Positions 33,901-41,414 of a DNA stretch of 64,000 nt are shown here, piece by piece. Below the pieces are notes generated by a model. That model was not told where the DNA came from. It saw only the letters and a program-made list of their open reading frames with translations, and made no database searches. Both the position numbers and the translations under genes were made by a program. Location: NCBI RefSeq assembly GCF_049943955.1, contig NZ_JBNFTW010000008.1, forward strand, positions 62,001 to 126,000, in the 5' to 3' direction. The stretch comes from Desulfosporosinus sp049943955 (GTDB lineage Bacteria; Bacillota; Desulfitobacteriia; Desulfitobacteriales; Desulfitobacteriaceae). The number at the start of each line of letters is the position of its first letter. The stretch's first letter is position 1.

Positions 33901-35523
33901 AGTAATAATCTCTTCACGGATACCGTCAATTGGAGGATTAGTAACCTGAGCAAACAGTTGTTTGAAATAAAAATATAACATTTGCGGTTTCTCAGATAAC
34001 ACTGCCAGAGGAGAATCCATGCCCATTGCCCCCACGGGGTCAACACCTTGGATCGCCATAGGCTCCATAGTTTTGGTAAGATCCTCAAAGGTATAGCCAA
34101 AAGCTTTCTGGAGTTTAATCAGGTTCTCCGATACCTTTTCTTCCTCTGTCTTTACAACGGGCAAATCACTGAGCCGAACGATATGACGTTCATTCCATTC
34201 TTTATATGAATGTAAAGACGCCACACCGCTTTTAATTTCTTCATCCGAGATAATTCGTTTCGCTTCTGTATCAATAAGCAGCATCTTTCCCGGTTCCAGG
34301 CGGCCTTTATATTTTACATTTTCTGGTTTAATGTCTATGACTCCCACTTCAGAAGCCAGGACTACCTTATCATCATTTGTTACGTAATAACGCGAAGGCC
34401 GAAGACCGTTTCTATCCAGAACACCGCCAACTATGACACCATCCGTAAACGCCATTGCAGCCGGACCATCCCAGGGTTCCATGAGAAAGTCATTAAACCT
34501 GTAAAAATCCTTTTTCTTCTCTGACATTAAATCATTCTTTTCCCATGGTTCGGGAATCATCATCATCACCGAATGCGGAAGCGATCTTCCGGTGAGATGG
34601 AGAAATTCAAGACTATTGTCAAACATCGCCGAGTCACTGCCAGATTCATCAATAATAGGAAATACTTTAGAAAGATCGTCAAATAGTGGAGAATCGATAC
34701 ATTTCTGTCTCGCCTTCATCCAGTTAACATTGCCCCGAATGGTATTGATTTCTCCGTTGTGAACGAGATACCGATTGGGATGGGCCCTCTCCCAGCTTGG
34801 AAACGTATTGGTGCTAAACCGCGAATGGACCATAGCCAAAGCCGAGGCAAAATCCAGATCCGAAAGATCAAGATAAAAATTTCTAAGTTGTTCTGCCGTA
34901 AGCATGCCTTTATAGACGATGGTCTTCGAGGAAAGACTGGCGATATAAAACGTTCCGCCCTTATCCTCACACATCGGAACGATAACTTTTTCTGCCCGTT
35001 TTCTAATAACGTAAAGTTTCCGTTCAAAATCCATTTGATCCGTGATTGCTGAATCCTTAGCTATGAAAACCTGAATAAATCTAGGCATAACAGCCTTTGC
35101 TCCTTCACCGATAGTCGTCATATCGATGGGAACTTCTCTCCAGCCTAAAATTCTTTGACCTTCTTCTAAAACAATCTTTTCAAAGGTTTCCATCTGAGTT
35201 TTTCGAAAGTCTTCGTATTTATGAGCAAAAATCATACCTACGCCATAGCTGCCTTTTGCCGGCAAATCAAAGCCCAGAACCTCACATTCTCTTTTGAAGA
35301 AATCATGAGGAATCTGGATTAAGATCCCTGCGCCGTCGCCGGTATTTTCATCGGCACCGCTTGCCCCTCTGTGGCTTAAGTTTTCCAGAACTTTTAAAGC
35401 CTCTTCAACGATGGTATGAGACTTCTCCCCTTTGATATTAACAACGAATCCCATACCGCATGCATCATGTTCTAAAGCGGGATCATAAAGGCCCTGCTTA
35501 TTTGGTAAATGATAGTTTTGCAT
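30961..35523 (-). CDS. gltB: Glutamate synthase large subunit GltB
   Basis: Start at 35523 (MQNYHLPNKQGLYDP, 1520 residues), with AAGGGTGGG upstream. The glutaminase nucleophile is Cys in EHDACGMGFVV, close to the N-terminus after a short propeptide. The central and FMN-binding domains (GGKSNTGEGGEDLERF, SGYDGGTGASP) are followed by the 3Fe-4S segment MRVCNLNTCPVGIATQD and the beta-helix GXGXG domain (GGKIIVYPPKAS, NVALYGATSGEAYINGIAG). With GltD it makes two glutamates from glutamine and 2-oxoglutarate. This glutamate pool is also the substrate of the predicted aminomutase 6 kb away. Confidence 0.97.
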   Translation of the reverse strand: MQNYHLPNKQGLYDPALEHDACGMGFVVNIKGEKSHTIVEEALKVLENLSHRGASGADENTGDGAGILIQIPHDFFKRECEVLGFDLPAKGSYGVGMIFAHKYEDFRKTQMETFEKIVLEEGQRILGWREVPIDMTTIGEGAKAVMPRFIQVFIAKDSAITDQMDFERKLYVIRKRAEKVIVPMCEDKGGTFYIASLSSKTIVYKGMLTAEQLRNFYLDLSDLDFASALAMVHSRFSTNTFPSWERAHPNRYLVHNGEINTIRGNVNWMKARQKCIDSPLFDDLSKVFPIIDESGSDSAMFDNSLEFLHLTGRSLPHSVMMMIPEPWEKNDLMSEKKKDFYRFNDFLMEPWDGPAAMAFTDGVIVGGVLDRNGLRPSRYYVTNDDKVVLASEVGVIDIKPENVKYKGRLEPGKMLLIDTEAKRIISDEEIKSGVASLHSYKEWNERHIVRLSDLPVVKTEEEKVSENLIKLQKAFGYTFEDLTKTMEPMAIQGVDPVGAMGMDSPLAVLSEKPQMLYFYFKQLFAQVTNPPIDGIREEIITSASILLGDTGNLLDPDQRNSASLALEHPILTNEQLNTIKALNNDKLKAVTISILYNVSEGSKAMDKALDKVFRKADQAISEGANIIILSDRGVSKEFAAIPALLASSGLHHHMIRKEIRTNIGIVLESGEPREVHHFCTLIGYGVTAINPYLAYETLEDLAERGLLDGLSYEEAKKNYIKASVKGILKVLTKMGISTMRSYHGAQIFEAVGLRKDLIEKYFTSTPSRIEGIGLEEIALENQMRHESAYLENSPYTDTLEVGGYFQCKDDGEIHLYNPETIYTLQKACREGNYPLYKDFSKKITEEGIYTLRNLLDFKVNSGDTIPVEEVESVDSIVKRFKTGAMSYGSISKEAHECLAIAMNRLGGKSNTGEGGEDLERFTMLPNGDSKNSAIKQVASGRFGVTSNYLANAKEIQIKMAQGAKPGEGGQLPGRKVYPEIAKVRHSTPGVDLISPPPHHDIYSIEDLAELIHDLKNANKEARISVKLVSEVGVGTIAAGVAKGKADVILISGYDGGTGASPRTSIKNAGLPWELGLAETHQTLVLNKLRDRVVVETDGKLLTGRDVVIAAMLGAEEYGFSTTPLIAIGCVMMRVCNLNTCPVGIATQDKTLRKNFNGKPEYVENFMRFVAQEMREIMAKLGFRTVDEMVGRTDRLKTKEIIKNWKAANLDLSQILYQPYAGADVGRFNTQKQNHMLEKSLDIKKLLRMCKPALENQKPIRAKLKINNVDRVVGTIVGSEISKRYGENGLPEDTIKLTFVGSAGQSFGAFIPKGMSLELEGDANDYLGKGLSGGKIIVYPPKASNFQPEENILIGNVALYGATSGEAYINGIAGERFCVRNSGVKAVVEGVGDHGCEYMTGGKAVILGKTGRNFAAGMSGGVAYILDFDEIYCNKSMVLLETIESEEEMNEIKRMIEKHVEYTGSPLGKKILLDWTGYAQRFTKVIPKDYKRMLQNIDKAHKAGLNGEEALMAAFEEHFKN

Positions 35524-35804
35524 AATACCCACCCTTTATGGACTTCAATTTAATTAATTAATAATTTTAACATAAAATGTTCAATAGAATCATTACAGTT
35601 TTAAGAAAAATTGTTAGTACTATATAACAATCCTTACCTAAGTGTAATTTATATTTTAGCATATTCAAGTCATTAGAATAACCCATAATTTTTTATGTAT
35701 TATGTATTTTTATTGAAACTTTGTTTTTCTATGTGGAATTATGCCATTATAATTCCTTTTATACCTATTTGTCCCAGAACACACCTTCGTTTAGGAGCTT
35801 GCTC

Positions 35805-35845
35805 CGAAAAAGGCAAAAGGCTCACTTTCGGGGTAAGCCTTCTGC
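35805..35845 (-). terminator. Intrinsic terminator of the ClC gene
   Basis: On the minus strand GCAGAAGGCT pairs with AGCCTTTTGC and is followed by CTTTTTC. The rest of the 35524-35895 gap is AT-rich; it must hold the gltB promoter, but no clear consensus pair stands out. Confidence 0.78.
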
Positions 35846-35895
35846 ATTTTCTTTAACTTTTTTTAACTTTCTTTAACTTTCATTCACTGATTAAA

Positions 35896-37479
35896 TTACA
35901 ATTCACAACTTCCGACCAGTGGATTTAAGGCATCATTAATTTTAGAGACTTTGTCATCATTTGTCAGAACAACTAAATAATCACCTGGGTAAATCACGGT
36001 GTCCCCTTTGGGTATAATCTCCTCTTCTCCGCGTTTAACGGATACAAGCAAACAATGAGCCGGCCATTTAATCTCTTTAATTTGTTTGCCGTCCAGCATA
36101 GATCCCATACAGACGGCAAATTCTAAGATTGATTTGGTTTTTCCATTGCCAATTATTTTGTGATGCCCTTCTTTCTGCAGGAACTTTTCAAGTAAGGATT
36201 CATAAATGGGTTTAGAACCCAAAAAGTCGGCTACGATATAAGCTGTTATACATACCACCGATAGGGATAGCAAATGAGTAAACGATCCTGTCATTTCAGT
36301 AATTAAAATTGTCCCTGTGATAGGGGCTCTAACGATAGCAGTAAAATACCCCGCCATAGCAAGAATGATAAAATTATTGACATACGTGCTATTAAGATGA
36401 AAGAGGCCGACAACAGCAAGTCCGTAGATATTTCCTATAATTGCCCCAATCGCAAGAAGCGGAAGGAAAATCCCGCCCGGTGCACCCGATCCGTAACAAA
36501 TCATTGTGAAGAAAAACTTAGCGACTATCAGAACCACTAAAAGTTTCAGCGTAAAATTACCCTGCGCAACAAGGGCAGTAATCAACTCGTGGCCTCCGCC
36601 CAAAACCTGCGGCAGGAAAAAGCCTAAGACTATGGATACCAGCAAAGGAATAATGACCCAAAATGTCTTAGGCAGCCAGCATTGCCCGGCATAGAGATCC
36701 TGGGTCTTAAGCAGAGTTACATTGAAGGCAACACCTAAAACACCAATAATAATTCCCAAAATAATTATAAATAAATAATAATGCAAAGGAAAATCGTGCA
36801 AGTTGGTAAAATTCAGAACCGGTTTTAAACCAAAAAATTCACTCGTGACAAAATCAGCAGATAAGGCCGCAGATAAAGCCGGCAGCAATATTAAGGGAGA
36901 AAAGTTTTTGTGAACCTCTTCCAAAGCAAACATAACGCCTGCCAAAGGCGCACTGAAGGCAGCCGCAAGTCCTGCGCTCGCTCCGCTGGTGATTAGATAT
37001 TTCTCTTCTATATTAATTCGCTTCAGTACTTTGCTGAAACCTTGTCCGACGGCCGCCCCTAATTGAACGGATGGACCTTCTCGACCCATTGAAAGTCCGG
37101 CTCCGATCGCTAAAACTCCACCTATGAATTTCCCAATGATCACTTTCCACCAGGTCATGGAGAGCTTTCTTAACAAAACCCCTTCAACTTGAGGGATACC
37201 ACTCCCGCTTATCATAGGTTCATTCTTGACTAACAAACCAACAATATAGCCAATCAAAATCAGAACTCCCACCCAAACAGGAAGGAGCACTGGTTTGGCA
37301 ACGATCGCATCATAAATTTGAGTTAATAAAATTCCTGCCCGTTCAAGAAGAAATCGGTATAGCACTATGATAAACCCGGTAATGATTCCAATACCCAATC
37401 CTTCATAGACTAATTTCAACCTGAAACTACTCCAATGTAATAAGCTATTATGAGTACTATGTTTATTACTACTAGTCAT
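35896..37479 (-). CDS. ClC-family chloride/proton exchanger with C-terminal RCK_C domain
   Basis: Start at 37479 (MTSSNKHSTHN, 527 residues), with GAGAGGG upstream. ClC signatures are intact: GSGIPQVEG, GREGPSVQLG (gating Glu), and GGIFLPLLA. The internal FALEEVH supplies the proton-pathway Glu, so an exchanger is more likely than a channel. Residues about 445-520 (GKQIKEIKWPAHCLLVSVKR to GDYLVVLTNDDKV) form a TrkA-C/RCK_C ligand-binding domain. Such domains bind c-di-AMP or other small ligands in some transporters; here the ligand is unknown. Confidence 0.93.
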   Translation of the reverse strand: MTSSNKHSTHNSLLHWSSFRLKLVYEGLGIGIITGFIIVLYRFLLERAGILLTQIYDAIVAKPVLLPVWVGVLILIGYIVGLLVKNEPMISGSGIPQVEGVLLRKLSMTWWKVIIGKFIGGVLAIGAGLSMGREGPSVQLGAAVGQGFSKVLKRINIEEKYLITSGASAGLAAAFSAPLAGVMFALEEVHKNFSPLILLPALSAALSADFVTSEFFGLKPVLNFTNLHDFPLHYYLFIIILGIIIGVLGVAFNVTLLKTQDLYAGQCWLPKTFWVIIPLLVSIVLGFFLPQVLGGGHELITALVAQGNFTLKLLVVLIVAKFFFTMICYGSGAPGGIFLPLLAIGAIIGNIYGLAVVGLFHLNSTYVNNFIILAMAGYFTAIVRAPITGTILITEMTGSFTHLLSLSVVCITAYIVADFLGSKPIYESLLEKFLQKEGHHKIIGNGKTKSILEFAVCMGSMLDGKQIKEIKWPAHCLLVSVKRGEEEIIPKGDTVIYPGDYLVVLTNDDKVSKINDALNPLVGSCEL

Positions 37480-37531
37480 ATACAATTCCCTCTCATTATC
37501 TTACGTGAAAAATCTTACGTGAAAACCCTTA

Positions 37532-38650
37532 CTAATCATTCCCTATGGGATCAAGATAAATCCTCGGAACTCGCTTGGAAATCCCACAAACGACTTCATA
37601 ACTTATCGTTCCCAGCCATTCTGCCATCTCCGTGGCCGTTATTTGTTCATAACCGTCTTTCCCCAAAATCGTAACCACATCGCCAACTTTTACGCCCTGA
37701 ATCTTGGTAACTTCAAGCATTGTTTGGTCCATGCAAACCCTGCCGATAATTGTTGAACGCCGCCCATGAATCAGCATTTCCCCATAATTCGAAAGCGACC
37801 TTCTCAGCCCATCCGCATATCCCAAGGGAATGGTCGCAACTGTTGTTGGATAGGCTGCCTGGAAGGTGCGGCCATAGCTTACGGTTTCCCCGGTTTTAAT
37901 TTTTTTTACATGAGATACTTGGGCTTTCCAAGACATTACCGGTTCTAAGCCCACATTACCTCCCACTTGAGAAGACGGAACCAGACCGTACATACCTATA
38001 CCGGGACGAACAAGCTCAAAATGAGCTTCCGGGAATTGCAGAATGGCTGCAGTGTTAGCAGTATGCCTAATGGGAATTTTCAATCCCGCTTCTTTAAGTT
38101 TATCATAGAGAAGCTGGAATCGTTTGAGCTGCTCTCTCGCGAAGGTCAGATCTTTTTGATCGGACGTTGCGAAGTGAGTAAAAATCCCTTCAATAAATAA
38201 ATTAGGTAAAGCAGCAACCTTCATAATTTCAGAAAAATCAGTATCACGAAATCCGATTCGGCCCATTCCCGTATCGATTTTTAAGTGTAATCTTGCCCTG
38301 CGATTAAATTTTACAGCTGCTTCAGAAAGAGCACGTGCCTGAGACAAATGGAAAATTGCCGGTATTATATCCTCTTTAACAAACGTCTCCCACTGATCGC
38401 TTTCCGGTGCCCCAATGACCATGACATCGAGCTCAGGAAATGCCGCTTTTATTTCTAAGGCCTCCTGCAGAATTGCCACACCAAAACGCTTGGCTCCACA
38501 ACTCATCAGGGTCTTCACCACCGGGATTGCACCATGCCCATATGCATCTGCTTTAATTATGGGCATCATTTCACTTTGTGTATACGTCTGAAGTTTGTAA
38601 TAATTTTCTTTTAAAGCCTGTAAATTCACTTCAGCCCATACATGTCGCAC
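37532..38650 (-). CDS. alr: Alanine racemase
   Basis: A 372-residue fold-type III PLP enzyme converting L- to D-alanine for peptidoglycan. The PLP lysine is Lys33 in PIIKADAYGHGA. The catalytic Tyr region is seen in GYADGLRRSLSNYG, and RVCMDQTMLEVT is the usual C-terminal block. It is the last gene of the run regulator-acpS-nnr-alr, 24 bp after nnr. The same gene order occurs in Bacillus, where ndoAI-ndoA follow alr; here they have moved. Confidence 0.96.
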   Translation of the reverse strand: MRHVWAEVNLQALKENYYKLQTYTQSEMMPIIKADAYGHGAIPVVKTLMSCGAKRFGVAILQEALEIKAAFPELDVMVIGAPESDQWETFVKEDIIPAIFHLSQARALSEAAVKFNRRARLHLKIDTGMGRIGFRDTDFSEIMKVAALPNLFIEGIFTHFATSDQKDLTFAREQLKRFQLLYDKLKEAGLKIPIRHTANTAAILQFPEAHFELVRPGIGMYGLVPSSQVGGNVGLEPVMSWKAQVSHVKKIKTGETVSYGRTFQAAYPTTVATIPLGYADGLRRSLSNYGEMLIHGRRSTIIGRVCMDQTMLEVTKIQGVKVGDVVTILGKDGYEQITATEMAEWLGTISYEVVCGISKRVPRIYLDPIGND

Positions 38651-38674
38651 TATTGATCTCCTCCTCTATCCCTT

Positions 38675-40255
38675 TTAGCCCAGCTTCAATTCTAGAGAGC
38701 GCCGAACTTTAGGTAACTGGTCTGCAACTTCAGAGGCCAAAAAGCCAGACCATCCATACTCTTCGGCCAGATCATCCGCTGCTTTTCCATGTAAATAAAC
38801 ACCTAAGCAAGCGGCCTCCAGAGGTGATACGCCTTGGGCCAACCAGGCCAGAATACTTCCAGTAAGAACATCACCGGTACCCCCTGTCCCAAGCCCGGGA
38901 TTTCCGGTTGGGTTAAAAAAGGCCCGCCCATCCGGTGAAGCAACAATAGTCACTGAACCCTTTAGTACCACAACGGCTTCCCACTCAGCAGCTTTTGTCA
39001 ACGCTAAATCTAACCGGTTGCTCTCAACATCGGCAACTGTGCATTGACATAGCCTTGCCATTTCGCCGGGATGTGGGGTAAGTATCAGCGGTCCTCGTCC
39101 GTTTCTGACTTCAATCAGGCTAAGCTCCCCTGCCAATATATTCAAGGCATCGGCATCCAAGACAACTGGACAAGTTATAGTTCTTAAAATTTCCTCAAGA
39201 ACAAGCACAAATCCAGGATTTTGGGCAAGCCCCGGGCCGATAGCCAAGGCCTGAGCCTTTTCTGCCTGCCTTGCTATGGCCTCCCAAGATTCTTCGTTAA
39301 GACTATCCCCTCCCTGGGCAGGCCAAACAGTCGCCTCTGTGATACTAGCATCTACATCTTCCGCGATTGCTTGAGGAGTAACGATTTGCAGTAAGCCTAT
39401 GCCGCTGCGCAAAGCACCCCGCCCGGCCAGAACAGCTGCACCGCTCATTCCCTTGGACCCTGCAACAAGTACACCTTTACCATGAGTTCCTTTGTGTCCT
39501 TTAAAGTGGCGAATGGGAAGCATCTCTCTTATTGTATCATCGGTTAAAACATATGTAGAGATACTCTCATCCTCCAGAAACGCTTCCGGAATAGAAATCG
39601 GATCAACGGCAACTCGTCCGCAATAATTAGGGCCTTCTCCTAAAAAAAGTCCCCACTTCGGCAGCCCAAACGTTACTGTTATTTGGGCGCGGATAGCTGT
39701 CCGATAAACCTTGCCCGTATTGGCTTCAACTCCACTGGGAATATCGACAGACACTACACAGGCTGAAACATTGTTTACCTCATTAACATACTCTTCGATC
39801 AAACTCGGTAAAGCTCCGCGCAGGCCTATGCCATAAAGAGCATCGACAATAACATCAGCTTGGGCCAAAGCAAAACGTGCCACAAGCCGCTGCTTTTCTC
39901 CTTCGATAATAAAGAGTTTACCCGTCGTACCTTGGAAAAGGCGCAAATTAAGAGCAGCATCTCCTTTGAGTTGCTCTGGCCCGGAAAATAATAAGACCGT
40001 AACATCCATCCCTTGCAGCACTAAATGACGGGCAACGGCCAAGCCATCTCCACCGTTATTTCCCTTACCTACTAAAATCACCGCTTTTAAGCCAGACAAA
40101 TCTCCTTCATTCTGAACAAGACAACGACGGATTTCCTCAACAACAGCCCAAGCTGCATTCTCCATTAAGAGCATACTTGGTATGCCATATTGTTGAATAG
40201 CCCGTTGTTCAATCTGCCGCATTTGTTCAGTGTTGACCACGCGCACTTCTTTCAC
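38675..40255 (-). CDS. nnr: Bifunctional NAD(P)H-hydrate epimerase / ADP-dependent dehydratase
   Basis: A 526-residue fusion. The N-terminal YjeF_N domain (residues 1-220; VILVGKGNNGGDGLAVARHL) epimerises NAD(P)HX. The C-terminal ribokinase-like domain (residues 235-520; GTHGKGVLVAGSKGMSGAAV, VLDADALNIL, NPGLGTGGTGDVLTG) dehydrates S-NAD(P)HX using ADP. Together they repair hydrated nicotinamide cofactors. It lies 27 bp after acpS and 24 bp before alr, so all are probably co-transcribed. Confidence 0.96.
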   Translation of the reverse strand: MKEVRVVNTEQMRQIEQRAIQQYGIPSMLLMENAAWAVVEEIRRCLVQNEGDLSGLKAVILVGKGNNGGDGLAVARHLVLQGMDVTVLLFSGPEQLKGDAALNLRLFQGTTGKLFIIEGEKQRLVARFALAQADVIVDALYGIGLRGALPSLIEEYVNEVNNVSACVVSVDIPSGVEANTGKVYRTAIRAQITVTFGLPKWGLFLGEGPNYCGRVAVDPISIPEAFLEDESISTYVLTDDTIREMLPIRHFKGHKGTHGKGVLVAGSKGMSGAAVLAGRGALRSGIGLLQIVTPQAIAEDVDASITEATVWPAQGGDSLNEESWEAIARQAEKAQALAIGPGLAQNPGFVLVLEEILRTITCPVVLDADALNILAGELSLIEVRNGRGPLILTPHPGEMARLCQCTVADVESNRLDLALTKAAEWEAVVVLKGSVTIVASPDGRAFFNPTGNPGLGTGGTGDVLTGSILAWLAQGVSPLEAACLGVYLHGKAADDLAEEYGWSGFLASEVADQLPKVRRSLELKLG

Positions 40256-40282
40256 CTCGCTTTTCCTTTGTGTCCCTTTACC

Positions 40283-40639
40283 CTAACTCAAGATCGCAAA
40301 GGCTATAGCTTGGGTTCGGTTATGGGACAAACTCACCCTAATTTGCGAGCCCCCTCTTTCCTTAAGCAGAGTCATTGCTTTGTAACTAAGAAGGACAAGA
40401 GGCTCGCCGCTTGGTTCTGTCATGATTTGGACATCATGCCATGATAGGCCTCTTAGACCTGTTCCCAATGTTTTTAGGATAGCCTCCTTAGCAGCAAAAC
40501 GTGCCGCATAGCTTTGTATCCCCTTGCCTACTAGACTTTCTCGTTCTTGTCTCGTAAAAAGTCTTTCTGTTAATCCGGGTTGACGTTCCAAAGCCTTCGC
40601 CACTCGTTCAATTTCGATAATATCTACACCAGGATACAT
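40283..40639 (-). CDS. acpS: Holo-[acyl-carrier-protein] synthase AcpS
   Basis: A 118-residue phosphopantetheinyl transferase that activates ACP for fatty-acid synthesis. Conserved blocks are YPGVDIIEIERV at the start and ARFAAKEAILKTLGTGL in the middle. I prefer the ATG at 40639, preceded by GGGGTAGAG; a GTG at 40657 is also in frame and would overlap the regulator stop in an ATGTGA-like junction. The gene directly follows the GntR/RCK_C regulator, so its expression may be tied to that promoter. Confidence 0.92.
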   Translation of the reverse strand: MYPGVDIIEIERVAKALERQPGLTERLFTRQERESLVGKGIQSYAARFAAKEAILKTLGTGLRGLSWHDVQIMTEPSGEPLVLLSYKAMTLLKERGGSQIRVSLSHNRTQAIAFAILS

Positions 40640-40653
40640 GACTCTACCCCATA

Positions 40654-41256
40654 TCACATAATTAACTCTTGTAATCTCATTTGTCCTTCTGCTGATCCTG
40701 CTGCCAGTAAAACATCCTCGGCGCGCAGGACAAAGCTCGCCTCGGGGGAAAACTGTTCCAACCCATCTCGCACGACAGCAATTATCGTTGTCCCTGTGCG
40801 TTCCCGAATCCTTAATTCACGTAACGTTTTCCCGACAGCTGGGGAATTTTTGCCCACCTCAATCTCGCCTACGTCTAACCAGCGCGACATAATGCGGTCT
40901 ACATATCCTTGCAGCTTATTGAGATGGCTTTCTATTTTCAGATCATTTTCCCGCCTCTGATCCATCAGTTTCTTGAGATCTTCGAGAAAGATCTGGATTT
41001 CTCCTTTTTGATTAAACGATCTTACGAATTTCTCTGCCATTGCTTTCGAGGTAACGGTAATTCCTACCCCTTGGTTAACAACAACAACACCCACATTTTG
41101 CAGAATAGCAATTGCTCTGCGGACTGTTTCCGGAGAAACGTTATAACGGCCCGCTAACGTTGAGCGGCCATGGATTTTTTCTCCTTCGTGATACTCTCCC
41201 ATCATGATAGCATGAGCAATGTCCATGGCTATCTCTTGATAACGAGCTTGTTCCAA
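40654..41256 (-). CDS. GntR-type HTH regulator with RCK_C domain (BusR-like)
   Basis: A 200-residue protein with a TTG start preceded by AAGGGGTGG. Domains: a GntR winged helix (residues 5-72; RYNVSPETVRRAIAILQNVG), a coiled-coil-like linker (90-125), and a TrkA-C/RCK_C domain (127-198; NSPAVGKTLRELRIRERTG, LRAEDVLLAAGSAEGQ). This domain order is that of BusR, the c-di-AMP-dependent repressor of osmolyte uptake in lactic acid bacteria and streptococci. It is divergent from a glutamate 2,3-aminomutase gene, with a perfect long inverted repeat between them. c-di-AMP binding is inferred, not shown. Confidence 0.85.
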   Translation of the reverse strand: MEQARYQEIAMDIAHAIMMGEYHEGEKIHGRSTLAGRYNVSPETVRRAIAILQNVGVVVVNQGVGITVTSKAMAEKFVRSFNQKGEIQIFLEDLKKLMDQRRENDLKIESHLNKLQGYVDRIMSRWLDVGEIEVGKNSPAVGKTLRELRIRERTGTTIIAVVRDGLEQFSPEASFVLRAEDVLLAAGSAEGQMRLQELIM

Positions 41257-41321
41257 CTTCTTTCCACCCCTTAAATTATATAATCTATTATAACATAGCC
41301 AACTTCAGGAGGCATCATGCT

Positions 41322-41370
41322 CTTGACTACTAACAACTTTAATGATAATATTAGGTTGTTAGTAGTCAAG
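41322..41370 (+). promoter_or_regulatory. Perfect 16-bp inverted repeat embedding the aminomutase promoter
   Basis: Arms CTTGACTACTAACAAC (41322-41337) and GTTGTTAGTAGTCAAG (41355-41370) match perfectly around a 17-bp spacer. The left arm contains a -35 (TTGACT, 41323-41328); 17 bp later, in the spacer, is a -10 (TAATAT, 41346-41351). The right arm covers the expected start point. By symmetry the right arm also provides a -35 for the opposite strand, with TATCAT 16 bp on. This is the layout expected of an operator for a repressor with two DNA-binding modules, and the BusR-like gene lies next to it. Confidence 0.75.
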
Positions 41371-41414
41371 CGCGCTTCGACCTCGTCTACCTACACTGCA
41401 GGGAGGGATTCTTG

